From Nissolia schottii (Eukaryota > Streptophyta > Magnoliopsida > Fabales > Fabaceae), in the NCBI GenBank assembly GCA_003254905.1, contig QANU01021398.1:210847-274846 (forward strand): a stretch of DNA of 64,000 nucleotides. The letters run 5' to 3'. The position numbers were made by a program, and so were the translations under genes. Below the pieces are notes generated by a model that was not told where the DNA came from, ran no database searches, and saw only the letters and a list, made by a program, of their open reading frames with translations. Shown piece by piece: positions 22,701 to 34,322 of the stretch (its first letter is position 1; each line of letters starts with the position of its first letter).

Positions 22701-25700
22701 GCTTCCTTGAACTCAATCCATGAAGGAGAATGGTTGTGATCCTCCCACCACTGGTACCAAATCAAGGCTTAACCTTCCATAGCCACTAAAGCCATCTCGA
22801 CGTTGTCTGTTCCCACCTCTACCCCTTTGATCCAAAAGTACTTGTCAGTTCGAATGAGCCACCTATATGCATCTTCGCAGGAAAACACCAGAAGTTCAAG
22901 TTTCTGGCCACCTCAACCCGTCGAAATTGCTGCCAACGTCCTTGTCTCTAGTGTTATCCTTGTCATCATCATCATAATGAGCTCGGGATCAGTAATGGTT
23001 AGATCTGGTTTGTTGCCTAGTGGGCTGTGACTCCCCTGGTTTTCTTCTTCCTTGCGATCTAGATATCACTGTGGCCTGGGACTGTCCCGCTCATGGACAG
23101 CTGAGCAAGCGCGAGAGTCCTCTCTCTCTCTCTCTCTCTCCCCGTCCCCTTCACGGCAGTGGCGGTCATCGGCATCCCTTTGATGCCGGTCTTCTTCCTT
23201 GTCATCGTGAGATCTGCGCGGCCTGGGACTGCTGTTGTCGTGCACAGACGGACGCGCACAAGAGGCTCCTCTCTCTGTGATGTTGTCGTTCTGTGTCACG
23301 CTTGCGGCAACGCTGATCATTGGCCTCCCGCTGGTGACCTGTGTCTTCCTCCTTGCAATGGCCCCTCCTACGTGCATCCTCGTTGTGCCATCGGCAGTCA
23401 TCATTGGCGCGGTGGTCATGCTCTGAGCATGGTGTGACGATTCATGTTCGCGAAGGAGCCTGTCCATCTGCCGCGTTAGGAGTTCCAGTGACTTGCCCTG
23501 TTCATCCTGCTTTTGTTTCACGTGGAGAATGATTCCAATTTCTGCCCTATGTCCACAATGAATTCCAGTTTCTGCTCCTAGCCGTCTATCGATTCCAGCT
23601 TCTTTTCCATGCCTTCAATATGTTGTTCCATGGTAGTGCGCATAGTAACCATACACAAGTTCCCAAGATTAGAGCTCCGATGCCAATTGTAACGAGCACC
23701 AAGTGTAATCAAGGAAAATATCAGTACTATTGAAGTGAATGAGATAATAAGATCAAGGATTGGTAGCGCTTCGAGGGGCCATGGACTTTCCCAATATGTA
23801 GCTATTTGAGAGGCTGCCTACTCTCCTAATTGTAGACCAAGGTTCCCAATTCCTCCTTCTTAATGCTTTCTACTCAACCTTAAATAGCAAATTATTAATA
23901 ATAAAATTACTAAACGTCTAAGCCACCCTTAACCCTAATTTCTAAATACTAATCACTAATCCCTGTTAATTGGGCCTCACTAATAACCTAATAACTAAAT
24001 TAGGGCCGGCACGTGACAGAAATCTCGTCTATTTCTTTAATTTATTTTCTCCTTTTCTTCTTTCCTACCTAAAATCCATAGTATCAACAATAAACATCAA
24101 TGTGGCAATTTAATGGGAACAAAGTATGCATAGCTGCTCTGTAGTTTGTGTGCATATTCAGCAAATGATTTCTTTTCAAGTTCATCTGCTTTGACTGTCA
24201 TCAATGAGCCCATGGTTCATTCACTTTTGTATGCAATGAACTACTATTTTAGTCTCTAAATGATCGGATTGATACCAATTTGGTGAAAGGTACATTAGTT
24301 TAGTCCCTCAACCATGGAAATTGACATCAAAATTACCCTTTACCCTTTTATCCACAACATGTGAGATTGAGGGACTAAGTTGATGTTATTTTCTAACATC
24401 GAGGGCCTACGTTGATGTCAACTTTTTTATAATTGAGGGACTGAATGTCATTTTTCTACTGTTGAGAAAATAAATTGATCTCACTCCATTTTTCAGCGAT
24501 TAGATTGATTTCATCTGTCTTTCAAGGATCAAAATGACATCACCCTGATCTTTAAGGGATCAAGATGGTAGTTTACTCTTTTTTGAAAGAACTATGCATT
24601 CTTTAGGAGTATGGAAAATTCATTTAATAGCAATCACATATCAATAGAAAGGTAGATGCCATATAAGTATTGGCCAACTAGCATGCCCTACAACATGGAG
24701 CACTTTTTCACCTTCCTCGAACCAAATAAAAATTAAGAGACTAAAAATAAAAGGAATAGGGATAGGGATCGAAAAAGAAGAAAGGTTGATTTTCTTCCTA
24801 GCATGATAGTTTTGTTTTTCTTGCAGTTTGGTCTCTTTGTAGACAGAAGGGTTTGGTCTTTCACTTTTCCAGTTCTTGCCTTCATTTTGCTTTATTCTAA
24901 GCTTCCCCACAAGGTACTTCAATTAAAATCGGAAATCCGTTGCTTATTTGTGCCTTTCTTATAACTGAAACACGCATGCAACATTGTTTTGACGGATATT
25001 GCAGGAGCTTCGTTTTATCATAAGTTCAGTTCCAATATTTAATTTGTCAGCTTCAATTGCATCAAGTAGAATGTAAGGTTCCTTTGCTTATTTAAGTTTC
25101 GGACACTATATTGGTTAGTTTAATTGTTTTGTAAGTTTTACATGGGTTAATAAAACTAATTGAGTTCTCTCTGCATTTTCTGAAGTTACTGCAACATGTA
25201 ATCATGCGTATAATAATACCTCTAAAAATGGATATTACGGAAAAGAAAGTAACTCGGGAATTTTAAATATAAATGAATTTGCATATTATAATACTTCTGG
25301 AAATGGATGTTGGAAAATGAATTTGCATTTTATGAATGCCGTGGCTCTTATATGTCTAACTAGTTCGATGGGACTGATTGAAGAATGAAAGGGGAAGGGC
25401 AAGGAAAGGGAATGAAGAAGTGCATGGTAGACTGGAATTATGATACTTGAGTTGAACTGTATTCACAATCTAAATGGAGATTTGAAACTGTCAGACGTTT
25501 CCTTCATTGAAGAATTATTGTCTGTTTTCTTAGTTTCATCGAATTTATGTTTTTATGTACTGGCCTTCATTAATGTGTGTTAAAATGTTTCAGTTACAAT
25601 AATAAGAAAAAGGTGATTTGGAACTTGCTTTTCCTCGTTATGTTTGGGCTACTTCTAATCAGGTTGGTTTACTAGTCATTTTGTTTCATTGGGATGGATA

Positions 25701-28700
25701 TATCCTTTGTTCATGTACTTATTCTCTATTTTGTAGTCTAGGAGGCACCATCACAACTTTCATGGCATCATACTGGAACTATCCTAGCGGTCATGCCTTA
25801 AAAAAATTACATGAAATTGGTGAGTCCATGAATCCTGAAAAGTACATGCATTTGTTGTTCAGTAGCATTTGCCTGGAGAAAAACTGCTCCTTGTCTTTTA
25901 CCTGATTTGTGTTAAAATATTGAAGTCATGATTTCCTTTTTCATCATCAACTGTGGAAACTACTTTTAGTCTGTTAAAATTGTTGGACCTGATGGATCTT
26001 CTGGTGAATTAATAAATTTTTTTTAATATGGGGCGCTGAGCTTGATACGTTGAGCACGACCTCTTGTTCAATAAAGTTGTCCTGGGTGATATCTGATTAT
26101 TCATACTGTATGATACTTCCAGATCATAGAATATGTGAGTTTGAGATGTTTTTATGAGACTCGTTACGGGCACTAGCATTCCAAGAGAATTTTTTTTTTT
26201 TTTTGATAATCTCTATCTCAATCGAATATCTAGAATAAACCATATGGTTCTTTAATCAGTTGTTTGAGCAAGAAGATTCAAAGGTCATAGTGATGCGTAA
26301 TAAGTACCTTTTTGCATTTAGGAGATGAAGCAGAGGATAAAGAATTGCATTTAGGATTACTATGTTAAGTGTAGAAGACTTTTCATAGGTCTTTGACTAA
26401 TGATTAGGATTTGAATTGATATGTTTCAATTTCTTTTCTTGCTCACTGTCCCTCCTGTCCAAATTAGAAGACAAATGAGCACAATCAGTGAAGACCCAAA
26501 AGAAACTTGAAAGTTTCCTCATTTAAATGGCAAAGGCTTAAATGCACCGAATGGAAAGTGGTGCATGATGCACCGGATTAGTAAAAGTTGGTCCATCATA
26601 GACCTCATAAATGTTGGGCACACACACCCTCTTTTTCCCTCTCCTTCACCCTCTGTCCTCCCTTTTTCCCCTTCCACCTCCGTCCCTCCCACACTCTCCA
26701 CTTATATCTACGATGACCAAAATTTATCTTATTGAAATAACTTAGTTTTGATTATATGTATGCTAGCAAGTGATGGTTGAACTACTTTGTTAGTGTATAT
26801 ATATGAAATCAAACTAATCTATGTCATGAAGATTCAACAAAATTTTATGTTGGCTATTGACGGTCTAACACAACCCTCCTCTTTTTCCAGACTTAGAACT
26901 GGGTATGTAGTGTTTTTCAATCAAACACCACATAGGCAGAGTTATGAAATCAACCTAATCGGTGCCAAAAAATTGAATGCTTATAACAATGTAAATTTGC
27001 AACTGATAGAAGGAGTAGATTATTTACCAAGTGTAGTTTTTACTTAGGAAAGTGTAAACTGTTGTGGATCCTACATCAAATTTAGAGAAGATGAAAAATT
27101 TCTAAAGGATCGATTGATCTAAATCAGGAACCAGTAAAACAAAGCCAAAAAAAAAAAAAACCAAGAACTCCTCTCATCCAACATCTAAGGGATTTGGCAT
27201 CACCACCGCGAGAGGGGGGCAGTGGACAATGGCTGAGGCGGGGTCATCGTTAGATGGAGGAGGCGCCATGGGAAGCAGGAATGCGACCACCACAGATGAT
27301 GTTGAGTTCCCTGCAAGTGACAGTGGCAGCAAGCATGAACACGCCGCTTTCTCCATTGCCTTCACCGCAGAGACGTCAAGTCCTTTGAAGGTGACGACGG
27401 CGAAAGCTTCATCCGCATGAGTTGCAATGCCACTCTACCTTCATATCTCCACTGCGACCTCCCTCTCCCAACACCAACGCTGGAGTAGAGCCTTGGTTAG
27501 TGAGATCATCTCGTCACCATCGTGAGACTCTTGAAGGTGCAATGCGCAGCCTCCTGCGTCTCTGATCTGAAGCACGAATTCATCGCCACCGCCTTCTGCC
27601 ATCGTATCAAAACTGTATCTGGAGGGACTTTGAGAATTGTCTTGGATCAGAATGATATGAGTGAGGGTAAACTAGGAAATGAATTTATCCACACTTGTAA
27701 AAAAAGTTTAACCTCATTTTTGTAGTGTTGCCAACTGCAAGTGTTCCACTGTATTCTACTTGGTGCATCATGCACTAAACTTACTTGGTGCATTTAAGCA
27801 TTTGCCCATTTAAATTACTAAAGATAACAAAGGAATGGCCAAGTATGGATAGGAGAGCTATGCCAGGAGCTTCCTTTTATCTCTTTGACACTGCTCCTTG
27901 TCATCACTTTGTCAGCATCTTCATTTTTTATTTGTGGCAGGTTTTCATAATGATGCAGATGAACGATGGGTTCACATTGATACATTGTCAGCCATGAATG
28001 GAATATCTCGTTTTTGTGAAAGTGATTTCCCATGGAGGTATATTTTGCTTCTTGCTTTCGTTGCCTACGTGATTCATGATTCAGCCAGTTAACTCCTGCA
28101 CTGCATGGACGCAAACAAACCTGTATTTGACACTTAATAATTTTGACCTGGGAAGGCATACCTTCCTCAGCGGCTCTGCCTTTGACTTGGATTTGTTGAC
28201 TGAATGAATTTACTGCTTTTCTAATTTATTCATGTAAGTTAATATTGCACTATTCTTTGGTGCAGATATTCTAAAGAAGAGCAAATTAGCTTGCAAGAAT
28301 TTGGGCAGAGAAATTTTACTTTTCTTATAAAGTGAGTTATACATTAACATGTCAGTGTGTTACTTCCAGCATTTTGCTTGACAAGCATATAAAAATTGTA
28401 TGATGCATGCTTTGTTTATGGTGAGAGATCCCTGCACACTGTTGACAGAAAGTGTCAGAATTGTCACGTGAGTAAGTGCATGGAATAAAATTGGGAAACT
28501 TTGAATGCCAATCCCCTTGAAGCTTATGTACTGTTGGCAAGGACAGTATTTGTTGTGGTCGTAATATTAACATTAGGCTCTTGGATGAATATTGAAATTC
28601 AGTTGTACAAGATTGAATTTTGGGCAGTAAAAAGTAAGAGAATAGGCTTAATGTTGTAGAGATGAATATGTTGTGATGGATGAGTAGACACATAAGGTAG

Positions 28701-29371
28701 GATTATGGATGAATGCATTAGAGAGATACTTGAGATAGCACGTATTGTGGTAAAGATAGCAGAATAGGTACTTTGGTCATATGAAGAGAAGTCTTGAAGC
28801 GGCCATGGTCCTGAAGAAGAGTAGATCAAAAGGAGGGCATCCCAATAGAAAAAAGTTAGAAGACCAAGAAAAACATTGGACGTAATCGTTAAGACTTAGA
28901 TTTCAATGTCTTGTCTATGAATATGATTTATGATACAATGGTGTCTTGGCCGTGTAGGCATGCTCCGATTTGAGAGAGATGAAATGAATGTCTCAAGTTT
29001 TGGAAGTGCGAACATTTGATTTCATGTGACATGTCAATTCACTGACTTTTTCCAAGGAATTTACCCTTATGTCTGATCTCCTTCCTTCTTGATCTTTAAC
29101 AGTGAACATCCTGCTATCAATGGATTTAAATGCCTATTTACTGAAGATGGGTTCTCAAGACTTGGCTTTAAATTTGGCTTTCCACCGATCTTACTGGTCA
29201 GTAGTTTCAACTTGCAACCAGCTCCATCATTGAATGCTTTGTAGTTTGTACCTTCCAAAATTTTTGATCTCTAGTTCTGATCCTTTTTAGGTTAAAGAGC
29301 CCAAAGTCTATGTCCATGGAAATTTAGGAAACAAGGATCTTTTCAACAAAGATTGGCCTGGCTGCTCGTAA
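14534..29371 (+). CDS. ALG12: Dol-P-Man:Man7GlcNAc2-PP-dolichol alpha-1,6-mannosyltransferase (ALG12), 19 exons
   Basis: Exons: 14534-14656, 15002-15043, 15159-15204, 15733-15819, 16614-16669, 17524-17641, 18160-18218, 19290-19361, 20230-20293, 20448-20551, 21457-21528, 24827-24913, 25005-25072, 25594-25662, 25737-25819, 27941-28037, 28266-28331, 29103-29196, 29291-29371. All junctions keep frame, giving 495 residues, the normal plant ALG12 length. The start is the ATG in ACAATGGCT; no earlier in-frame ATG was found. Family marks: [11 protein letters not shown] (residues 31-41), [56 protein letters not shown] and the GT22 motif HKELRFI (309-315). The protein is multi-pass. Known role: adds the eighth mannose to the lipid-linked N-glycan precursor on the lumenal side of the ER, using dolichyl-phosphate mannose; Arabidopsis EBS4 acts in ER-associated degradation. 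No frame damage is seen. Introns 11, 15 and 17 hold mobile elements. Confidence 0.95.
16688..16729. repeat. (CT)n microsatellite in ALG12 intron 5
   Basis: About twenty CT dinucleotides, starting some 20 bases after the exon 5 donor. Confidence 0.9.
21771..24018 (-). mobile_element. Gag-only LTR retrotransposon, antisense within ALG12 intron 11
   Basis: Two LTR copies, 21771-22087 (317 bp) and 23688-24018 (331 bp), share ACCAAGTGTAATCAAGGAAA, GGTTCCCAATTCCTC and TTAGGGC.GGCACGTGACA and begin TGTAA and end TGACA. A 5-bp target-site duplication GAAAT flanks the element (21766-21770 and 24019-24023). Read on the minus strand, a primer-binding site TGGCATCGGAGC (23674-23685) resembles the methionine-initiator type, TGGTATCAGAGC. 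The 1.6 kb interior encodes gag-like pieces ([28 protein letters not shown]) and a zinc knuckle [14 protein letters not shown] near 22250. A purine-rich tract CAAAGGGCGGG precedes the left LTR. I see no protease, reverse transcriptase or integrase, so it fits the gag-only non-autonomous class (TR-GAG). Confidence 0.88.
24236..24579. mobile_element. MITE-like inverted-repeat element in ALG12 intron 11
   Basis: The left end reads GAACTACTATTTTAGTCTCT and the right end, reverse-complemented, reads TAAACTACCATCTTGATCCC; both continue into a GATCGGATTGAT/GATCAGGGTGAT block. The interior repeats AGTCCCTCA and GAGGGACTAA motifs in both orientations. This type of sequence is common as high-copy MITEs in dicots. 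The arms are diverged and a target-site duplication was not clear. Confidence 0.5.
26529..27806. mobile_element. Non-autonomous MULE-like DNA transposon in ALG12 intron 15
   Basis: The terminal inverted repeats are GGCAAAGGCTTAAATGCACC at the left and GGCAAATGCTTAAATGCACC at the right (reverse-complemented). Similarity extends to about 47 bp and includes GTGCATGATGCACC in both. The element is flanked by a perfect 9-bp duplication CATTTAAAT (26520-26528 and 27807-27815), the size produced by Mutator-like transposases. The 1278-bp interior has no transposase. It carries a CT-rich block (26630-26700) and a GC-rich block (about 27175-27620) quite unlike the surrounding AT-rich intron, which could be captured host sequence as in Pack-MULEs. 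I do not recognise the cargo. Confidence 0.82.
28740..28890 (+). mobile_element. LINE (RTE-like) C-terminal fragment in ALG12 intron 17
   Basis: A plus-strand frame reads [14 protein letters not shown] followed by [12 protein letters not shown]. This resembles the RWFGHV.RRP ... GRPKKTW tail found downstream of reverse transcriptase in plant RTE-type retroelements. Only about 50 residues can be followed. Confidence 0.45.
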
Positions 29372-30699
29372 TCCTTTGTCTGGTATTATAACATTGAACT
29401 CCATCAGGTTTGAAGGGTGTTGTTTTCTTTTGTCTCCCTTTTATTTAGGGACCCTGGGTGAAAGGAAGTGTAAGTTTGTGTGATGCTCATATTGCAACAC
29501 CCACTAACAAAGTCAATGAGAATTGAGAACTAGAATGAATGATAAGTATATCTTTATCTATGGGTAGAATAGTAGATCCACTTGATCTTGTAGCATTTCG
29601 AACATTGATTCCTCTTGGAATGTCTATCCAATTTTTGAATTACATATATCAGGTTCATATATCTGTTCAACAATCTTCGTTGGGATAACTTCAGATTGTT
29701 TACTCCCTTGCAAATTAGTTAGTCTTGATCTATTTACACTGGATTTTTTTTATTTAAATTAATGCCAAATAATTTATATTCTTCAAGGAGTATTACTTTT
29801 ACTTTGTTGATTTTTTATTTTTTTGGATAGAAAATACGCTTCTTGCAATGTTAAGGCCTGTTTGGTTTCTGGAAAAAAATTGTTTTCATTTCCCGTTTTT
29901 GATATTAGTTATGAAACTCACCTTTTTTTACTTTGTTTTTTCATTTTCAGGATTTGTGAAAAAAATAATGAAAACAGAACAATATTGTTTTCTGTACTTC
30001 CAACACAAGAATATTGAAAACCAAGTGCACTAGTTTTGTATTTGATAATAAATATTGAAAAAGGAAGTGTTTTTTCTAATTATTATGATAATTAGCGTGT
30101 TAGCCCAACAAGTAATGTTATAGTAACAATTCACGTGCAGGATCCACAATGGTTTTATTTGCCATCCTATTATTTCTATAATTCAACTGCACTGTTGGGG
30201 TATTACACCTCTTGTTAGAGGATAACTATGGGCAATGTGTGGCTTAACTGCTTCAGAGTGAAAAATAAATGAGGAATGTTGGGTGAATGACAGGCAACCA
30301 AGCAAAAGACAAAAAAGATGTATTATACATTTGGGGGGTCTCACGTAACAATAAAAATTTATTCTTATTCTTTCACTGTGTTAATTTTTCGGACACAGTC
30401 ATTACATTTTCTCTTATATATCTCATAAACACTTTCTCCACTTAGATAAGAAACCAATATTATTGAAAAAGAAATCAATTCTATTAAAGGAAGAAATCAA
30501 TTCTCGTAAAACCCATGGAGCATTATGTGTGGATCCACGATCATGCATGGCGGCTACAGAGCTAGCTATTTGCCAAACAAGTTTTGAAGGTGGGCCTCAT
30601 CGTTATCAAGGAAACGAATGAGAAGACGATAGCAAGTCGCGAAAGCAAGTGGCAGAACGTCCTAAAGAAGCGCCTCCCTCCCTATGTTATTCCTTCTCC
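29372..30699. other. ALG12 3' flank and repeat-derived intergenic DNA
   Basis: The ALG12 3' untranslated region should lie just after 29371. A possible Tourist-type MITE lies at about 29855-30031: it begins GGCCTGTTTGGTTTCTGG after a TAA-like site and ends with a diverged GAAAACCAAGTGC. Nothing coding is recognised from there to 30699. Confidence 0.4.
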
Positions 30700-32250
30700 C
30701 TTCTTAGATACAGGTGCCTTGGTTACTGGCAGGCAATTTTAATGAGGTTTTCTATCAGTAATCAGATGTTCGGGGTGGGATTTTTCACTCTAATTGATCC
30801 AAGATCATGGCAGATTGTTTTCCAAGTGGGACTTGTTTTACTTGGCACCAGAATCCTCTCGTGTATCAGAATGTGGTTTGCAATGCTTGACAGCGGGTCC
30901 TGATTAGCCTTTGTAATATTACTTACAAAATTATTTCTAAAGTGATGGTTAATATTATTTTTCTTGTTCTTTTCAAAACAACTTCTTACCTGGTCAAAGT
31001 GCTTCGAATAATGTAAGATTATTGTGTAGGAAATTTTGCATTTTATGATAGTGTGGATTGGGGTTTCCTATCAAATACTTTGGTGGAGTTTGGGTTTTCC
31101 GCAGGCTATGGTTCGCCTTATTATGTTTTGTATCTCCTTTTCTTCTTTATCTCTGCCTTCGAATGGAACAAGGTTGCCTAATTTTACCCCTAATAAAGGC
31201 TTACGTCAAGGAGATCCTGTTTTGTCTTATCTCTTTGTTCTTTGCATGGAGAAGCTGTCTCATCTGATGTTGGATAGGGTTGAGGATGGGAGATGGAATC
31301 ATGTTTTCTTGAAAAGAGGGGGGATGTGATTTTCTCATATTTTCTTTGCAGATGACATTTTACTCTTTGGTGGATTTGGTGTGATCTAGATTGGCCTCAT
31401 GCAAGTGTAATGTTCTTAATTGAGAGGGATGAGTGACCCTTGCCAAATTGGTACTCACTTCTATCCCCACTTATTCTATGCTGGTTTCTTGGATCCCCCA
31501 AAAACTTTTTGAGGATATTGACTTAATTATCCGCAATTTTATATCTGGGGGAGGGAGGACTCTCAAAGAGGTTTGAATCTTGTTAATTGGGAAATGGTAA
31601 CAAAGCCTAAAGTTTGGGGGGTGGCTTAGGCATTCGTCAAATGCGTTTCTCTAACATTGCTATGCTAGGAAAATTATGGTGGGATTATTTTAATTCCACA
31701 GTAAAGCTCTGCCCTTGCCTGTTTATGGAGCTTTATGGGTTCCATGTGAATTGGCCTAATATTATTGCACCTATATCTAGCTCATGTACATGGGAGAGGG
31801 TTTTCAGCTGCAGTTAAATTCGGGAAGCTCTTCATTATGGTATGATGATTGGTGCTCTTTGGGGATATTGTGTAATTTAGTTTCAGACTTTGATCTTTGC
31901 ATAAAGGATATATCTGGAAAGATGGATTCTGGAATTTGAATTGCCTCTACACTTCTCTTCATGTCGAGGCTGTTAACCACATCCTTTCCCAGCACTTGTG
32001 GTTCCATCCATCTTCGATAGACTTCATGCGTTGGCGACGGAATTTCTCTGGAATTTATTCAGTGTCTTTTGCCTACTCCTGGGTTCTTGAGATGAATCAC
32101 AACAACAACAACATATCTTTATCTTCTTCAATATCTTGGAATTGGATATGGAAACTCCCAACAATATCAAAATTCTAGTGCCTCTACTGGTTGATTTCCC
32201 ATTTTGTAGCGCTGATGAAATCTTTACTTTGATTATTTTGTCCTTCGTTA
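30700..32250 (+). mobile_element. Degenerate LINE (non-LTR retrotransposon), endonuclease to zinc-finger region
   Basis: Plus-strand frames read in LINE order with stops and a large internal deletion. First is endonuclease VPWLLAGNFNEVFYQ near 30715 and CFTWHQNPL near 30835. Then come the reverse transcriptase start LCNITYKIISKVM near 30910, GLRQGDPVLSYLFVLCMEKL near 31200 and a FFADDILLFGGFG catalytic motif near 31345. Next are GGGLGIRQMRFSN and LWWDYFNS near 31620, LWYDDWCSLG near 31830, and RRNFSGIYSVSFAYSWV near 32040, which begins the zf-RVT domain. No intact frame remains. Confidence 0.85.
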
Positions 32251-32275
32251 ATAAACATCATATTTAGTACTACAG

Positions 32276-32945
32276 GTGGGAATAGTCATGACAATTTTAC
32301 CCACCCCTATAGGTACCCACAAAGAGTACCTGTGACGAGGAAAATATGGGGGAAAGTTTTCCATTCGTGAATAATGGGGATGAGTATTTTCTATACCCAC
32401 TCATTAAATTGGGCGGGGGCGGGGATTGTTATCCGCACATCCGTGGGTGCTCGATATGAAATACATGTTTAAATTACCCATAATTATATATATATATATT
32501 GTGAAACCCTTATTTTACAATATCTTATATTGAATCTCCTCTATTTCTTTTCTCTACCTTTTATTTCTTAAACTCTGAACGATCTTACAATTCAATATAT
32601 TCTCTAAGTGCTCCATCATTATTTAGATTTACTAAATTAAGAATTGTTACTTCTAGGATATATTATTATTTTTAGTTCAAGTGTTGTAAGTTGTTGGATC
32701 TGTTTAGATTGTGCAAGCAACTTTAGTTGTATTTGAAGAAGTTTCCAGAAATTATTATTAGAGTTTGTTTTCATTTTTTAATTTAAAATGTTTAATGATG
32801 TGTTGGATACCCATGGATATCCATTTATCCGCAGGGATGCAAAAAGACGAATACCCATGTGGGGATGGGGCGGGGAAGGGGGCAAATTTTCATCCCGAGG
32901 GGCTATCCCCCACCCCCAACTAGCCCTATTGTCATCCATAAGTGA
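32276..32945. mobile_element. Possible hAT-like non-autonomous element
   Basis: The left end has CATGACAATTTTACCCACCC and GGTACCCACAAAGAGTACC. The right end has GATGGGGCGGGGAAGGGGGC and CCCTATTGTCATCC. GTGGGGA/CCCCAC-rich ends of this kind, with ATGACAAT at both outer edges in inverted orientation, mark a widespread plant hAT MITE family. I could not define a matching 8-bp duplication, so limits are approximate. Confidence 0.4.
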
Positions 32946-33865
32946 GAACAGGTTAAGCTAGACCAAGCTACACACTAAACAAGCCAGACTTGTGTCATAA
33001 ATTTTTTGCTTAAACCTGACTTATTACTTGTCAAAGACCCTTTTTTTGCCTGACTTGGCAAGTATTAAAGGTTTGGCCTGACCTTGCCTAGAGCTTCATA
33101 AGTTGCCCTCTTTTTTTTTGTTTATTAATATATTATTATAAATATATTATAATAAATAAGTTTACCTTTAAATAAATAAATATATGAATATATTACATTT
33201 GCATAATATGATATACCATTTTAAGTTAGTTTGGTGGTAGATTGGAAATGAGTACCATGACATGTGTTCAAAACTTATCTCATTAGTTTTTGAATAATAA
33301 TTATACATGGGTGTTAGGGTCGCCAAAATTTGCGACGCGACCAGAAAGCTTGAGAGGAAATAAAGATAGGTGAGTTTAAGCAATGACAATACGAGTAGTT
33401 GTCGAAAAGAATGTTGGCGACACGAATATCAATCTAACGATTTAGTCGCAATAGGAAGAGTCGAAATTGATGATAAGCGACTGGCGACAGACATCGGCCT
33501 TGGGAATGGTTGATCCAGCCAAGTGGAGTAAGCATGTCGACAATGGTACTTCGCGACCAATGGATTAGGAGAAGTATCGAACCTAGACTATCGCAATTAT
33601 GAAAAGTCACCCAAAAATGATGGTTGCATTAGAGTAGCAAGGGTCATCTACAAGGCTAGGATTGCGACATGGTTTAAAGGTTAGCAAGCAAAAGTATAAT
33701 GCGATTCAAAGGTAGTCTTTTGAGAGGGAACGGTTATCAGGTAAAAAAAGAGAGGAGAAAAAAAATACTAGGGTCTAAGGGTTTTGGTGATTCAATATTT
33801 TAGCCTTCAATTCATCAAGTATGATGTGTAAATAGGACATATTTTTTTGGGGTTTAATTCAAAAT
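32946..33865. other. Repeat-like sequence of unknown type
   Basis: 33310-33780 is richer in CG than its surroundings and repeatedly uses TCGC, GCGAC and GTCGA words (for example AGGGTCGCCAAAATTTGCGA). It may be an old LTR or other repeat. No coding frame is supported. Confidence 0.35.
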
Positions 33866-34085
33866 GGTGTTGAGTGGTTGCGTAATACTTGTAATAATAG
33901 CATTAGGCTAGAGCTGGGAGATTGTGAGTGGATTCTTTTTTGGGAGGATTTGTGGCTAGGAGATAAGCACCTTAGTGTTGCTACATTGAAGATGTGTTGG
34001 ATTGTGGATTGTGGATTGTGGCTTTTGGGATGGTTTGGAGTTGATCTAGAGCTTTCAATGGAGATGAAAATTTATTTAATTGGGA
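33866..34085 (+). mobile_element. LINE fragment (WED region)
   Basis: A plus-strand frame reads NSIRLELGDCEWILFWEDLWLGDKHL, which matches the plant LINE segment between reverse transcriptase and the zinc finger (typically DG.SIRFWED.WLGD). The 30.7-32.2 kb LINE already has its own copy of this region, so this is a second element. Confidence 0.6.
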
Positions 34086-34322
34086 GTTTGATCTACTAGG
34101 GGAAATGCATTAATTGAATTCCTTGGGTTTCCAAACAATGGATTATTGAATTTAATTACATGTAGTGGTAGATTTTATTTATATTTATTTATTTTATATT
34201 TATTTGTTTCTTTTTCAGAAAATCCATCTGCCGCAGATGACCCGACACTGATGATGAGAGTAGGCAAAAGTAATGAGTAGCATTTCTGGTTTTTGTTATC
34301 CTCAAAACCAATTTCACCAAAA

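Noticed and set aside
23066..23532. Several GC-rich frames on both strands in intron 11
   Set aside because: They lie within the gag-like interior of the LTR retrotransposon; only the minus-strand gag reading is coherent.
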